This document shows, in pieces, positions 34,845-43,217 of a stretch of 64,000 nt of DNA (position 1 is its first letter; each line of letters begins with the position of its first letter). The notes beneath the pieces are model-generated. The model was not told the DNA's origin and ran no database searches. It was given only the letters and a program-made list of their open reading frames with translations. The DNA comes from Candidatus Bipolaricaulota bacterium (GTDB lineage Bacteria; Bipolaricaulota; Bipolaricaulia; RBG-16-55-9; DRXL01), in contig JANXCC010000001.1 of the NCBI GenBank assembly GCA_025060395.1, forward strand, positions 186,276-250,275, in the 5' to 3' direction. A program made the position numbers and the translations under genes.

Positions 34845-34861
34845 GCGCACGGAGGCCGACG

Positions 34862-35350
34862 ATGCAGCCGTTAGTTGGTGTGATCATGGGCTCGCGATCC
34901 GACTGGGAGACCCTCCAACATGCTGCTGAGACCCTGGAGAGACTGGGCGTCCCGTATGAAGTCCGCGTCGTCTCGGCCCATCGTACCCCGGATCTGCTCT
35001 TCGAGTACGCCTCGACCGCCGAGGAACGCGGGCTCGAAGTGATCATCGCCGGGGCGGGAGGAGCTGCGCACCTGCCAGGGATGACGGCGTCCAAGACCCT
35101 TGTGCCTGTCTTGGGCGTGCCCGTGCCCTCACAACTACAGGGCTTAGATTCGCTCTTGTCTATCGTGCAGATGCCCGCGGGCGTTCCCGTCGGTACGCTC
35201 GCTATTGGGAAGGCTGGGGCGATCAACGCAGCGCTCTTAGCAACGGCGATCATAGCCAATAAATACCCGGAGTTTCGCGAAGCTTTGAGAAGATATCGCG
35301 AGGCGCAGACGAAAGACGTGCTCGAGCATCCCGATCCGCGACAGCTATGA
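34862..35350 (+). CDS. purE: N5-carboxyaminoimidazole ribonucleotide mutase PurE
   Basis: 162-aa class I PurE, which moves the carboxyl group of N5-CAIR to C4 in purine synthesis. The conserved [26 protein letters not shown] and [14 protein letters not shown] motifs are present. GGAGG lies 6 nt before ATG. It overlaps purK as ATGA, and the two act in sequence. The chain ends in a slightly longer tail than usual (EHPDPRQL). Confidence 0.98.
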   Translation: MQPLVGVIMGSRSDWETLQHAAETLERLGVPYEVRVVSAHRTPDLLFEYASTAEERGLEVIIAGAGGAAHLPGMTASKTLVPVLGVPVPSQLQGLDSLLSIVQMPAGVPVGTLAIGKAGAINAALLATAIIANKYPEFREALRRYREAQTKDVLEHPDPRQL

Positions 35351-36459
35351 GAGTGGGTATTCTTGGTGGCGGTCAACTGGGCCGAATGCTCGCGCTGGCG
35401 GGAGTGCCCTTGGGCGTACGCTGCTGGGTGCTGGATCCCTCCCCAGAGGCTCCAGCCCGCGCAGTCGCTACCCATATCTGCGCTGACTATCACGATCGAA
35501 GCGCTCTCGAGCAGCTTGCCCAAGCCGTTGACGTCATCACATATGAGTTTGAGAACGTCCCCGTTGAGAGCGCCCAAGCGCTCGCCCAGCGCGTGCTGGT
35601 CTACCCTCCCCCACGCGCCTTAGAGATCGCTCAAGATCGTCTCAGCGAGAAGACGTTCTTTCAGAGCCTAGGGATTCCTACGCCGCGCTTTGTGCGCGTG
35701 GATACCTTCGAAGACTTAGGCAACGCTGTGGAACAGCTTGGGTTACCCGCCCTGCTCAAGACGCGACGCGGCGGCTACGACGGCAAAGGACAGTATCTCA
35801 TTCGCAGTTTAGATGATATAGAACGCGCCTGGAACACCTTGGGAGGCGTCCCGCTCATCGTAGAGGAATATATTCGGTTCGAGCGCGAGCTCTCGATACT
35901 ATCCGTGCGCGCACGCACCGGCGAGATCCGATGCTATCCGTTAGTAGAGAACTCTCACCGTGAGGGGATTCTGCGGCGCTCGCTGGCGCCAGCGCCTCAT
36001 CTTTCATCAATGCTTCAAGAGCGCGCTGAGCGCTATGCCCGCGCCATCTTAGAAGCTCTTCAATACGTGGGCGTGCTCGCCCTTGAGCTCTTTGAGCATC
36101 AGGGAGAACTCTTGGCCAACGAGATGGCTCCCCGGGTGCACAATTCAGGTCACTGGACGATAGAAGGGGCCGTCACCAGTCAGTTTGAGAATCATTTGCG
36201 AGCGATCCTGGGCTGGCCCCTCGGTCCCACAGAGGCACGGGGCCAGTGCGCGATGTTCAACATCATTGGAGAGATCCCGGCGATTGAGGCGCTCTTGCAG
36301 ATCCCTGGAGCCCGCGTGCATCTGTATGGGAAGAGCCCGCGGCCAGGACGCAAGCTCGGGCATGTGACGCTCTGCGAACCCTCGGAAGAATTACTCCTCC
36401 CTAAGCTCGCAAGAGCTCAGGCACTCCTTGGCCTTGACAAGAGAGATGAGGGCAAGTAA
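35347..36459 (+). CDS. purK: N5-carboxyaminoimidazole ribonucleotide synthase PurK
   Basis: 370-aa ATP-grasp enzyme that carboxylates AIR with bicarbonate. The N-terminus [19 protein letters not shown], the [11 protein letters not shown] segment, the ATP-grasp part [15 protein letters not shown] and the catalytic [18 protein letters not shown] are typical. Translationally coupled to purE (4-nt overlap). The TPP riboswitch begins 18 nt after its stop; AIR is also the precursor of the thiamine pyrimidine, which makes the adjacency meaningful. Confidence 0.97.
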   Translation: MRVGILGGGQLGRMLALAGVPLGVRCWVLDPSPEAPARAVATHICADYHDRSALEQLAQAVDVITYEFENVPVESAQALAQRVLVYPPPRALEIAQDRLSEKTFFQSLGIPTPRFVRVDTFEDLGNAVEQLGLPALLKTRRGGYDGKGQYLIRSLDDIERAWNTLGGVPLIVEEYIRFERELSILSVRARTGEIRCYPLVENSHREGILRRSLAPAPHLSSMLQERAERYARAILEALQYVGVLALELFEHQGELLANEMAPRVHNSGHWTIEGAVTSQFENHLRAILGWPLGPTEARGQCAMFNIIGEIPAIEALLQIPGARVHLYGKSPRPGRKLGHVTLCEPSEELLLPKLARAQALLGLDKRDEGK

Positions 36460-36477
36460 AATGCCTAAGGTCCATAA

Positions 36478-36563
36478 GGGGAGCTCGGGGAACCGGGCTG
36501 AGAGGATCCCTCAATCCGGGGTCGACCCTTGGAACCTGATCCGGGTAATGCCGGCGGAGGGAT
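36478..36563 (+). promoter_or_regulatory. TPP riboswitch (THI element)
   Basis: Contains the conserved GGGCTGAGAGGATCCC, ACCCTTGGAACCTGATC and GGGTAATGCCGGCGGAGGGA blocks of thiamine-pyrophosphate riboswitches, with 5' GGGGAGCTC opening the P1/P2 region. The closing strand (GGAGGGAT) is itself the Shine-Dalgarno of the next gene, 3-4 nt before ATG 36565, so TPP binding should block translation directly. Confidence 0.96.
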
Positions 36564-36564
36564 T

Positions 36565-37338
36565 ATGGAACTTCGGATCGAAGACCTGCATAAGAGCTTC
36601 CCCCACGGAGCAAGCTCCCTCAGAGTCTTAAATGGAGTCTGCTTAGAAGCGACCTGCGGAGAGTTCGTGGCTATTCTTGGTCCTTCAGGCTGCGGTAAGA
36701 CCACGCTCTTGAACATCCTTGCTGGGCTAATCGAGCCAGATAGCGGTAGGCTTCTGCTTGACGGACATCAGGTGCCCGACTATCGCAGCCACATTGCTTA
36801 CATGCAGCAGAAGGATCTGCTCCTGCCCTGGCGCACCGTGCTCGACAACGCAATATTGGGCTTGGAACTCCAAGGACTTCCCCGCCAACAAGCACACGCC
36901 CAAGCCCAAGCGCTGCTAGAGCGCTTCGGCTTAGGGGGATTCGAACGAGCCTATCCCCATCAACTCTCCGGTGGGATGCGCCAGCGCGTGGCCCTAGTGC
37001 GCACGCTGTTACTGCAGAAGCCAATCTGGCTCCTCGACGAACCCTTTGGAGCCCTTGACGCAATGACTCGCTCCCAGCTTCATCACTATCTCCTGCAGGC
37101 GTGGCATGACCAGAAGGCCACCGTGCTCTTTGTGACCCATGACGTTGAGGAAGCCTTGGTGCTCGCAGATAGAGTCGTAGTGATGACGGCTCGGCCGGGT
37201 CGTATCAAGGCGATTCTCGACGTGGCGCTGCCCCGGCCGCGCCACGTTACCGATCCCCAGTTTGTGGCCCTCAAAGCAGAGCTTTTAGAGCTCCTGCACG
37301 CAGAGAGCTTGGAGGAGAGGGTCTATGAGAGTTCTTAG
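36565..37338 (+). CDS. thiZ: Thiamine-precursor ABC transporter ATPase
   Basis: 257-aa ABC ATPase. Walker A GPSGCGKTT near residue 38, Q-loop QQKDLLLPWR, signature LSGGMRQRVAL, Walker B IWLLDEPFGALD and switch His in VTHDVEEAL. It is of the nitrate/sulfonate/taurine type, which includes ThiZ. Controlled by the riboswitch, whose last strand provides the ribosome-binding site. It overlaps the permease by 14 nt. Confidence 0.88.
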   Translation: MELRIEDLHKSFPHGASSLRVLNGVCLEATCGEFVAILGPSGCGKTTLLNILAGLIEPDSGRLLLDGHQVPDYRSHIAYMQQKDLLLPWRTVLDNAILGLELQGLPRQQAHAQAQALLERFGLGGFERAYPHQLSGGMRQRVALVRTLLLQKPIWLLDEPFGALDAMTRSQLHHYLLQAWHDQKATVLFVTHDVEEALVLADRVVVMTARPGRIKAILDVALPRPRHVTDPQFVALKAELLELLHAESLEERVYESS

Positions 37339-38113
37339 GCAGCTTGGGCCACCGCTAGGACTGATACTTGCTTTCTTTGCTGGCTGGGAGACGCTCGTGC
37401 GCCTCTGGGAGATCCCGACCTATCTGCTTCCTGCTCCGACACAGATCTTCCAAGCTATTCCGGCTCATCTTGAGATACTCTGGCTCAACAGCGGCGTCAC
37501 TCTCGCTGCGGTAGGCTTAGGCTTTGGGATCTCGCTGCTAGGGGGTTTGGCCTTGGGAATTGCGATCTTCTACTCGCCTATGCTGGAGCGAGCGCTCTAC
37601 CCGATCTTGATAGCCTCGCGGAACGTCCCGCTCTTTACGATTGCTCCGCTGCTAATAGTATGGATGGGATTTGGCTTGCCTCCTAAGGTAGTTGTAGCTG
37701 TGATCATCGCTTTCTTTCCCTTGGTCGTGAGCACGTATGATGGGCTGCGAGCGCTCGATGCCGATCTTGTCAATCTCTTCCGGGCTTTGGGAGCCACGCG
37801 CTGGCAGATCCTGCGCAAGCTCCGCCTTCCTGCGGCTCTGCCCTTTATCTTCTCTGGAGCCAAGCTCAGCTTGGTCTACTCCATCATCGGGGCTGTCTTT
37901 GCCGAGATGGTGGTCGGCGGCCAGGTCTGGAGAGCTTCAGGGGTTGTGGCCGGGGGCTTGGGCTACTGGATCCGCCACGCGACGAACTTTGGGCACCTCG
38001 ATCTGGCGTTCGCCCTCATTTTGTGGCTCTCGGGACTCAGCTTGGTGCTCTTCGGATGCATCGTCTGGATAGAGCGTCATCTCCTGCGCTGGCAACGCGT
38101 GGAGCGAATCTAA
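37325..38113 (+). CDS. thiX: Thiamine-precursor ABC transporter permease
   Basis: 262-aa BPD-type permease with about six TM helices. The EAA-like cytoplasmic loop is DGLRALDADLVNLFRALGAT followed by RWQILRKLRLPAALP, where it contacts the ATPase. The N-terminal part has PTYLLPAPTQIFQAI, typical of the SsuC/ThiX group. Its start lies within thiZ with GGAGAGGG upstream. Function as pyrimidine-precursor permease is inferred from the riboswitch and the adjacent ThiY-like receptor. Confidence 0.88.
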   Translation: MRVLRQLGPPLGLILAFFAGWETLVRLWEIPTYLLPAPTQIFQAIPAHLEILWLNSGVTLAAVGLGFGISLLGGLALGIAIFYSPMLERALYPILIASRNVPLFTIAPLLIVWMGFGLPPKVVVAVIIAFFPLVVSTYDGLRALDADLVNLFRALGATRWQILRKLRLPAALPFIFSGAKLSLVYSIIGAVFAEMVVGGQVWRASGVVAGGLGYWIRHATNFGHLDLAFALILWLSGLSLVLFGCIVWIERHLLRWQRVERI

Positions 38114-38131
38114 AAAGGAGGGTGATCGCGA

Positions 38132-39130
38132 ATGACGACTCGCACCCTGGTGCGCTGGAGCACCGTTGGGTTGGTTCTAGTAGCTCTTCTATGGCTTATG
38201 GACGGCAAGAGTGGGGCTCAACCTCCCGAGAGTTTGAGCGTGCTGTTGGAATGGTTTGCCAACCCCGATCACGCCCCTCTCTATATCGCTCAAGCTAAGG
38301 GGTACTTCTCCCGCGAACGGCTTAGGGTCGAGATTCGCGAACCGGCCGATCCTAGCCAGGTCCCCTTCTTGGTCGCGGCCGGAGCTGTAGACATCGGGCT
38401 CACGTCGATGTTCAACCACGTCATCTTGAAGGCCACTCAGAACATCAACGCGATCGCTATCGGGGCGTTGTTGATGAAGCCGCTGGGAGCTCTCGTCGCC
38501 ATCAAGGAGCGCGGCATTGAGAAGATCACGGATCTCAAGGGGAAGAAGATCGGCTATTCGGTCGAACCCGTTGAACCCGCTGTCTACAGCACGATGCTGC
38601 GCGCGGCAGGGCTCGATCCCCAAAGAGACGTAACCTTCGTGAAGCTGGACTTCTTGAGCCTATTGCCCGCCTTGCTGGCCGGCACTGTGGACGCCATTGG
38701 AGCTTTCCGCAACTTCGAGCCCGTGCGGGTTGAGCTGGCCGGCCTCACCCCCGTCGTGTTCAATCAGGAAGACTATGGCGCTCCCGAGGCCTATCAGCTT
38801 ATCTTCATCGTACGCCGCGAGCTCCTCACCCGCAGGCCCGAAGCGCTCCAGCGCTTCCTGAAGGCCTTCACTCAAGGAGTGCTCTTCGTGCTGGCCTTCC
38901 CCCAACAGTCTAAAGAGCTCTTCTTCCAGACGCTGCCCCAGCTCAAAGACGAGCTGAACCTCAGGGCCTATGATCGCACTGTGCCCATCTTTGCCGGAGC
39001 CCCTTGCCATAATGACCCCAAACGATGGGAGATCGGCCAGAACTTTCTGTTTGAGCAGAAGATTATCCCTAGGACTCTGCCGCTTTCAGAGCTCTACACA
39101 GCGAGCTTCCTCCCGGAGGGATGCTTCTAA
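38132..39130 (+). CDS. thiY: Thiamine pyrimidine-precursor binding protein (ThiY/NMT1-like)
   Basis: 332 aa with an N-terminal signal/anchor (about residues 9-29) and an NMT1/THI5-like domain. The characteristic LEWFANPDHAPLYIAQAKGY motif opens the mature protein, followed by VAAGAVDIGLTSMF and the glycine-rich loop LKGKKIGYSVEP. ThiY proteins bind N-formyl-aminomethyl-aminopyrimidine, a thiamine degradation product, or HMP. AAAAGGAGGGTGATC lies 5 nt before ATG. Its stop overlaps the next gene's ATG (TAATG). Confidence 0.9.
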   Translation: MTTRTLVRWSTVGLVLVALLWLMDGKSGAQPPESLSVLLEWFANPDHAPLYIAQAKGYFSRERLRVEIREPADPSQVPFLVAAGAVDIGLTSMFNHVILKATQNINAIAIGALLMKPLGALVAIKERGIEKITDLKGKKIGYSVEPVEPAVYSTMLRAAGLDPQRDVTFVKLDFLSLLPALLAGTVDAIGAFRNFEPVRVELAGLTPVVFNQEDYGAPEAYQLIFIVRRELLTRRPEALQRFLKAFTQGVLFVLAFPQQSKELFFQTLPQLKDELNLRAYDRTVPIFAGAPCHNDPKRWEIGQNFLFEQKIIPRTLPLSELYTASFLPEGCF

Positions 39131-39861
39131 TGATGAAGCGAGGCCAGTCGGAGCCGTTCGTCCCCTGGTACATGCAGGAGGAGATCGTCACCCGCTACGA
39201 GAGCTGGTATCAAGGGCCGGAGGGCGAGCGCATGGACCGGCTAGAGAAGACCCTCCTCCGAAGGCTGCTCGCTGGATTTCCCACGGCCCACAGCTTGCTA
39301 GAGGTGGGATGCGGGACGGCTCACTTTACGCGTTGGTTTGCCACCGAGCTGGGCTTGAGCGCCACTGGTCTAGATCTGTCGCCGCTGATGATCCGCGAGG
39401 CGCGCAAGTACTGGCAAGGCCCCTTGGTGCTCGGCGACGCTATGGACTTGCCCTTTACAGACAAGAGCTTCGATCTTGTGGCGTTCATCGCGTCGTTTGA
39501 GTATATACCTGATCCCCGCCGAGCGCTGCGAGAGGCCGCTCGTGTAGCCCGTCAGGGGCTCATCTTGGGGTTGATGAATCGCTGGAGTCTGCCGACCCTG
39601 CGCCGGCGCCTCCAGGAGCTTTTTGGCAAGAACCCCTTCTATAAGAATGCCCACTTCTACTCGCTAGGGGAGATCCGACGGCTCTTGCACGACGCCTTGG
39701 GGGATAGGCTGATGAGAATCGAATGGCGCGCGACGCTCTTCCCTAGGTTCCTCCCCCTCGAAGAGGCGACAATCTCCGTTGGGGGGGCATTCCTAGGACT
39801 GGCGGTGCACCTGAAGGGAGGAGATCATGGCAGAGTTCCCGACCCTGGGCAAGATCGATAA
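39130..39861 (+). CDS. SAM-dependent methyltransferase in the thiamine operon
   Basis: 243-aa class I methyltransferase. Motif I is LLEVGCGTAHFTRWF near residue 56, motif II GLDLSPLMIREARK near 78, and motif IV DLVAFIASFEYIPDP near 115. Substrate unknown. It is transcribed from the TPP riboswitch between the ThiY-like receptor and an AIR-synthase-like enzyme, so a role in thiamine precursor handling or repair is an inference. ATG 39130 is chosen (GGAGGG 9 nt upstream); ATG 39121 is in frame. It overlaps the next gene by 35 nt. Confidence 0.72.
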   Translation: MMKRGQSEPFVPWYMQEEIVTRYESWYQGPEGERMDRLEKTLLRRLLAGFPTAHSLLEVGCGTAHFTRWFATELGLSATGLDLSPLMIREARKYWQGPLVLGDAMDLPFTDKSFDLVAFIASFEYIPDPRRALREAARVARQGLILGLMNRWSLPTLRRRLQELFGKNPFYKNAHFYSLGEIRRLLHDALGDRLMRIEWRATLFPRFLPLEEATISVGGAFLGLAVHLKGGDHGRVPDPGQDR

Positions 39862-40888
39862 GAAATTCTTTGATGAAGTGATCTACCCGCGCTTGGGGGC
39901 CGCGCGTCCGGAGGTGCTCGTCGGCCCCCGCCATGGCGCGGATACCGCGATTGTGAGGCTAGATCAAGGCCAAGTGCTAGTAGCTACTACCGATCCCGTC
40001 TCTGTCATTCCGGCCTTGGGGCTGGAAGACTCTGCTTGGCTTTCGGTCCATCTCTTGGCTTCGGATCTGGTGACCTCGGGGCTGCCGCCGGCCTATGCTA
40101 TCCTCACGTTCAACCTCCCACCCCATATGCCCGCCAGAGACTTCGAGATCTACTGGCACGCCATGCACCGGGAGTTCGCTAAGCTGGGCATCGCCGTCAT
40201 CGGCGGACACACGGGCCGATATATGGGCTGCGATTACACTATCATAGGCGCCGGCACATTAATCGCGGTGGGCCCAGAGGATCACTACGTATCGGGGCAG
40301 ATGGCCCAACCAGGAGACTCGCTTATTCTCACCAAAGGCGCCGCGATCGCTACCACCGGGCTTCTCAGTCGTGTCTTCCCCGAGACGATCAGAAGCCGTT
40401 TTGGCGAGGCGTTCCTAGCACGAGCCCAGGCGTTTTTCTCTCGGTTCTCTGTAGTAGAAGACGCGCTTACGGCCGTCTCGGTCGGGGTGCGCGAAGCCGG
40501 AGTGACGGCCATGCATGATGCGACCGAAGGGGGCGTCTTGGGCGCGCTCTACGAGTTCTCTTCGGCAGCCCGCTGCGGGCTGCGCGTCGATCTTGCTAAG
40601 ATCCCCATAGCCGAAGAGACGCGCCAGATCTGCGAGCTCTTCGAGATAGACCCCTATAGTAGCCTCAGCGAGGGGACCTTGCTCATTAGCGCGCGCCCTG
40701 CAAAGGCGCACGCCGTTGTAGCGACCCTCCAGGCCAAGGGCATAGCCGCTAGCATTATCGGGGAGATAACCCCGCCTGAGGAGGGATGCAAACTGATCAG
40801 TGACGATGGGATTCGCGAGCTGGAGCCGCCGCGAGAAGACCCCTACTGGAAGGCCTTCTGGCGCGCGGTGGACCAGGGCTGGAGATAG
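39827..40888 (+). CDS. AIR synthase/PurM-superfamily protein, possible ThiL analogue
   Basis: 353 aa of the PurM/HypE/ThiL/SelD superfamily. N-terminal LGKIDKKFFDEVIYPRLGAA, then HGADTAIVRLDQGQVLVATT with the Asp residues that bind metal-ATP; later GGHTGRYMGCDYTIIGAGT and the ATEGGVLGALYEF loop. Hydrogenase-formation-factor-like members of this type have no settled function. Because TMP kinase ThiL belongs to the same superfamily and no thiL or thiD is in this operon, it could phosphorylate thiamine-P or HMP-P; this is inference. GGAGG lies 5 nt before ATG. Confidence 0.77.
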   Translation: MAEFPTLGKIDKKFFDEVIYPRLGAARPEVLVGPRHGADTAIVRLDQGQVLVATTDPVSVIPALGLEDSAWLSVHLLASDLVTSGLPPAYAILTFNLPPHMPARDFEIYWHAMHREFAKLGIAVIGGHTGRYMGCDYTIIGAGTLIAVGPEDHYVSGQMAQPGDSLILTKGAAIATTGLLSRVFPETIRSRFGEAFLARAQAFFSRFSVVEDALTAVSVGVREAGVTAMHDATEGGVLGALYEFSSAARCGLRVDLAKIPIAEETRQICELFEIDPYSSLSEGTLLISARPAKAHAVVATLQAKGIAASIIGEITPPEEGCKLISDDGIRELEPPREDPYWKAFWRAVDQGWR

Positions 40889-40909
40889 ATCTGAAAGGAG
40901 GCATGAACT

Positions 40910-41524
40910 TTGACGCGCAAGCTGGGAGGACTCTATCTTGTGGTCTCTCCGGATGTTGCCATAGAGAGAGTTGAGGCCGCATTGCGGGGCGGGGCTGATC
41001 TCCTCCAGATCTGGAGCCCCGCTCAGGCCGCGCGCGACTGGGCCGCTCAGATCCGTAAGATCGCTCGCACGTATAACGTGCCCTTGCTCGTCAACAACGA
41101 CATCATCCTAGCAGCAGAGCTGGCCGCCGACGGCCTCCACCTCGACGGCAATGCCCCGACGCCCTCCAAGGTACGCCAGACTTTAGGCTCTCAGGCGATC
41201 GTAGGCTACACCTGTGGAACCAACCTCGAAAAAGTCCTGTGGGCCGAACGAGTGGGGGCCGACTACGTCTCGTTCTGCGCGGTCTTCCCTTCCCCATCGG
41301 TCCAAGCGTGTGATCTCGTGCCGCTAGAGACGATACGGCAAGCCAGACGCTTGGTAAGCATCCCCATCTTCGCCTCGGGAGGAATCACTCTAGAGAATGC
41401 CCACAAAGTGATCGAGGCAGGGGCCGATGGCATTGCCGTGATCTCAGCGGTCTTCCAAGCCCCTGATCCCGAAGAGGCTGTTCGACGTTTCAAGGCCCTC
41501 TGGACAGAGCAGAGATATGCTTAG
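40910..41524 (+). CDS. thiE: Thiamine-phosphate synthase
   Basis: 204-aa TIM-barrel enzyme joining HMP-PP and thiazole phosphate. GGLYLVVSPD at the N-terminus, NNDIILAAELAADGLHLDG, then a phosphate-binding FASGGITLENAHKVIEAGAD. Some ThiE residues are altered (for example QIWSPAQAARDW replaces the usual QLR-K region), so activity is likely but not certain. TTG start at 40910 with AAAGGAGG 8 nt upstream; the nearby ATG 40903 is out of frame. Last gene of the riboswitch operon; its stop overlaps that of the opposing CPBP gene. Confidence 0.88.
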   Translation: MTRKLGGLYLVVSPDVAIERVEAALRGGADLLQIWSPAQAARDWAAQIRKIARTYNVPLLVNNDIILAAELAADGLHLDGNAPTPSKVRQTLGSQAIVGYTCGTNLEKVLWAERVGADYVSFCAVFPSPSVQACDLVPLETIRQARRLVSIPIFASGGITLENAHKVIEAGADGIAVISAVFQAPDPEEAVRRFKALWTEQRYA

Positions 41525-42336
41525 CGCTCAGCTTCTCCCCCGGCTCGATGAAGCTTATACAGCGCAACGAGGAGCATAATCCCAGCTACCCCATAAGCCC
41601 ACCACGGATAGCCCGCGCTCAAGAGAATCTCCTTGGGACTCAGCTGGGGATTGAACGCTTGCCTCATGCTCGCCTCAAGAGTGGCCCAAAGGTTATTGAC
41701 CCCGTGAGCAGCGATCGCTGGATAGATGCTCCCAGAGCGCACCGTCAGATACCCCAGATAGAGCCCAGTGATGAAAGCTCCCAGTCCCTGTAGGGGATCG
41801 AGATGAATCACCCCAAAGAAGAGCGCCGAGAGCACAACGGCAGATACGGCTCCTAGACCGCTGCGTAGCCCCTGCAAGATCAGTCCGCGAAACGCAAGCT
41901 CTTCGCTGAGCGCTGGCCCCACACTCAGCGAGAGCGCATAGAAGAGATAGACTACTGGCGCGCTAAAGCGCGATAGCTGCACCAGAAACTCTAACTCCTT
42001 CGAGATAAGCCAAGGCATCGCTTCGATCACAGGCCAGAGGAGCACTCCACCGACCATCCCCACCGAAATAACGCCCACACTGGCCCACACGCACACGCCG
42101 AAGCGCACGCGCCGTAAGCCCAGCGTTGCCCCTAGATCGAGCCCCTGGTGCTGGGCAAAGACCACTAAGACAAAGATCATCAGCGCTGCCTGCAAAAGCC
42201 CGGCAACTCCAATGAAGACCTGCATATCCGCGATAATGCTCCGGAGCAGTGTCATGAAGAATGGCACTATCAGAATGACAAGCCACAGAAGAAGATAAAA
42301 ACCAATCGCTGTTCCAGGGCTCGGCAACAAGGCCAT
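41521..42336 (-). CDS. CPBP-family intramembrane metalloprotease
   Basis: 271-aa, roughly 8-TM protein of the Abi/CAAX-protease family. The three conserved motifs are EELAFRGLILQGL (Glu-Glu and Arg), FFGVIHLDPLQ (His) and HGVNNLWA (His, Asn). Substrate unknown. GAGGTGAG lies 6 nt before ATG 42336; an in-frame ATG at 42393 lacks support. It stands alone between thiE and the HU gene. Confidence 0.87.
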   Translation of the reverse strand: MALLPSPGTAIGFYLLLWLVILIVPFFMTLLRSIIADMQVFIGVAGLLQAALMIFVLVVFAQHQGLDLGATLGLRRVRFGVCVWASVGVISVGMVGGVLLWPVIEAMPWLISKELEFLVQLSRFSAPVVYLFYALSLSVGPALSEELAFRGLILQGLRSGLGAVSAVVLSALFFGVIHLDPLQGLGAFITGLYLGYLTVRSGSIYPAIAAHGVNNLWATLEASMRQAFNPQLSPKEILLSAGYPWWAYGVAGIMLLVALYKLHRAGGEAER

Positions 42337-42462
42337 CTGGCTCACCTCAGCCTCATCAGTATAGATAGAGACGTCACAGCGAGCAAATCGCATTTTTTCT
42401 CGAGAGCATCGAGATAATCCGCAACCACCTCTCCCTGGACATCGATGGAGAAGGCTTCCGAC

Positions 42463-42492
42463 TTGACTTTTGGGTGGCTTCTGATCTACAAT
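42463..42492 (+). promoter_or_regulatory. Promoter of the HU gene
   Basis: TTGACT (42463-42468), 18-nt spacer, TACAAT (42487-42492); ATG follows 35 nt later with AAGGGGGG upstream. Confidence 0.83.
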
Positions 42493-42527
42493 ACAGCCAT
42501 CCTAGCAACCACCAAGGGGGGTTCACT

Positions 42528-42851
42528 ATGAACAAAGCAGAGCTCATCGAGACCGTGGCTCAGAAGACGGGTATGCCCAAGCGGACCGCGCGTGAGGCCG
42601 TCAACACGATCTTCAACGCGATCTCCAAGTCAGTGGCTGAGGGCCAGACCGTGCGCATCACCGGGTTTGGCAGCTTCCTGCCGCGAGCACGCCGCAGCAG
42701 TAGCCGCATTAACCCGCAGACCGGCCAGCGCTTGATGGTCCCCAGCAAGGTCGTTCCGGCCTTCCGCGCCGGCCGCGAGCTCAAGGAGATGGTGCGCAAG
42801 CGCCTTAAGGTCGTTGAGGCCGGGGGCAAGCTCTCCGTCAAGAAGGCATAA
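42528..42851 (+). CDS. hup: HU/IHF-family DNA-binding protein
   Basis: 107-aa histone-like protein. The N-terminal helices MNKAELIETVAQKTGMPKRT and the GFGSFLPRARRSSSRINPQT beta-arm region with the Pro near the tip (NPQTGQRL) are standard. It has a basic C-terminal extension (KRLKVVEAGGKLSVKKA) some 15 residues longer than typical 90-aa HU. AAGGGGGG lies about 6 nt before ATG. A perfect 13-bp terminator follows. Confidence 0.96.
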   Translation: MNKAELIETVAQKTGMPKRTAREAVNTIFNAISKSVAEGQTVRITGFGSFLPRARRSSSRINPQTGQRLMVPSKVVPAFRAGRELKEMVRKRLKVVEAGGKLSVKKA

Positions 42852-42872
42852 CGGAAAACGGAAATAGATTAA

Positions 42873-42909
42873 GGCCCTCACTCCCTCAGCTGAGTTGGGA
42901 GTGAGGGCC
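42873..42909. terminator. Terminator hairpin after HU (repeat family member)
   Basis: GGCCCTCACTCCC (42873-42885) pairs perfectly with GGGAGTGAGGGCC (42897-42909) over 13 bp, followed by ATCTCTTTA. The arms belong to the GGCCCTCAC repeat family seen at 2273 and 45211. Confidence 0.85.
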
Positions 42910-42920
42910 ATCTCTTTACT

Positions 42921-43211
42921 TCACTTCAGAGGCCGCCCTCCCTTCAGCTCAGCTCGGCGCGGTGGGAAGGGTGCGCCGCGCTCGCGCTCGAGTCTCTCGA
43001 CGACTGCCGTGAACGCCTCTTCGGCAAGCCCAGCAAGTGTCAGCCCCGGCGTCCAGTAGACAGCATTCTTGACACGCTCGATCAGCTCAACAGGCAGATG
43101 GACCGTCAACCGTTCTTTGATGATCTTTTTCTTCTGCGGCGCTCCGGTAAGCGGCTGAGGTGGGATGACGGCGTCAAGCGGGTTTGTCCCGATTGTGCGT
43201 CTCTTAGCCAT
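42921..43211 (-). CDS. Small DNA-binding-like partner of ParA
   Basis: 96 aa. The basic N-terminus (MAKRRTIGTNPLDAVIPPQP) is followed by a possible ribbon-helix-helix: KERLTVHLPVELIERVKNAV and LTLAGLAEEAFTAVVERLER. This layout resembles small ParG/omega-type centromere-binding partners. GGGAGG lies 9 nt before ATG, directly after the parA stop, so the pair is one operon. Function as ParB-equivalent is inferred. Confidence 0.6.
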   Translation of the reverse strand: MAKRRTIGTNPLDAVIPPQPLTGAPQKKKIIKERLTVHLPVELIERVKNAVYWTPGLTLAGLAEEAFTAVVERLERERGAPFPPRRAELKGGRPLK

Positions 43212-43217
43212 TAACAC

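Noticed and set aside
34840-35577. 245-aa open frame antisense to purE-purK
   Set aside because: Complete overlap with two conserved purine genes; low-complexity Ser/Thr/Pro composition; it would also block the flavin-reductase promoter.
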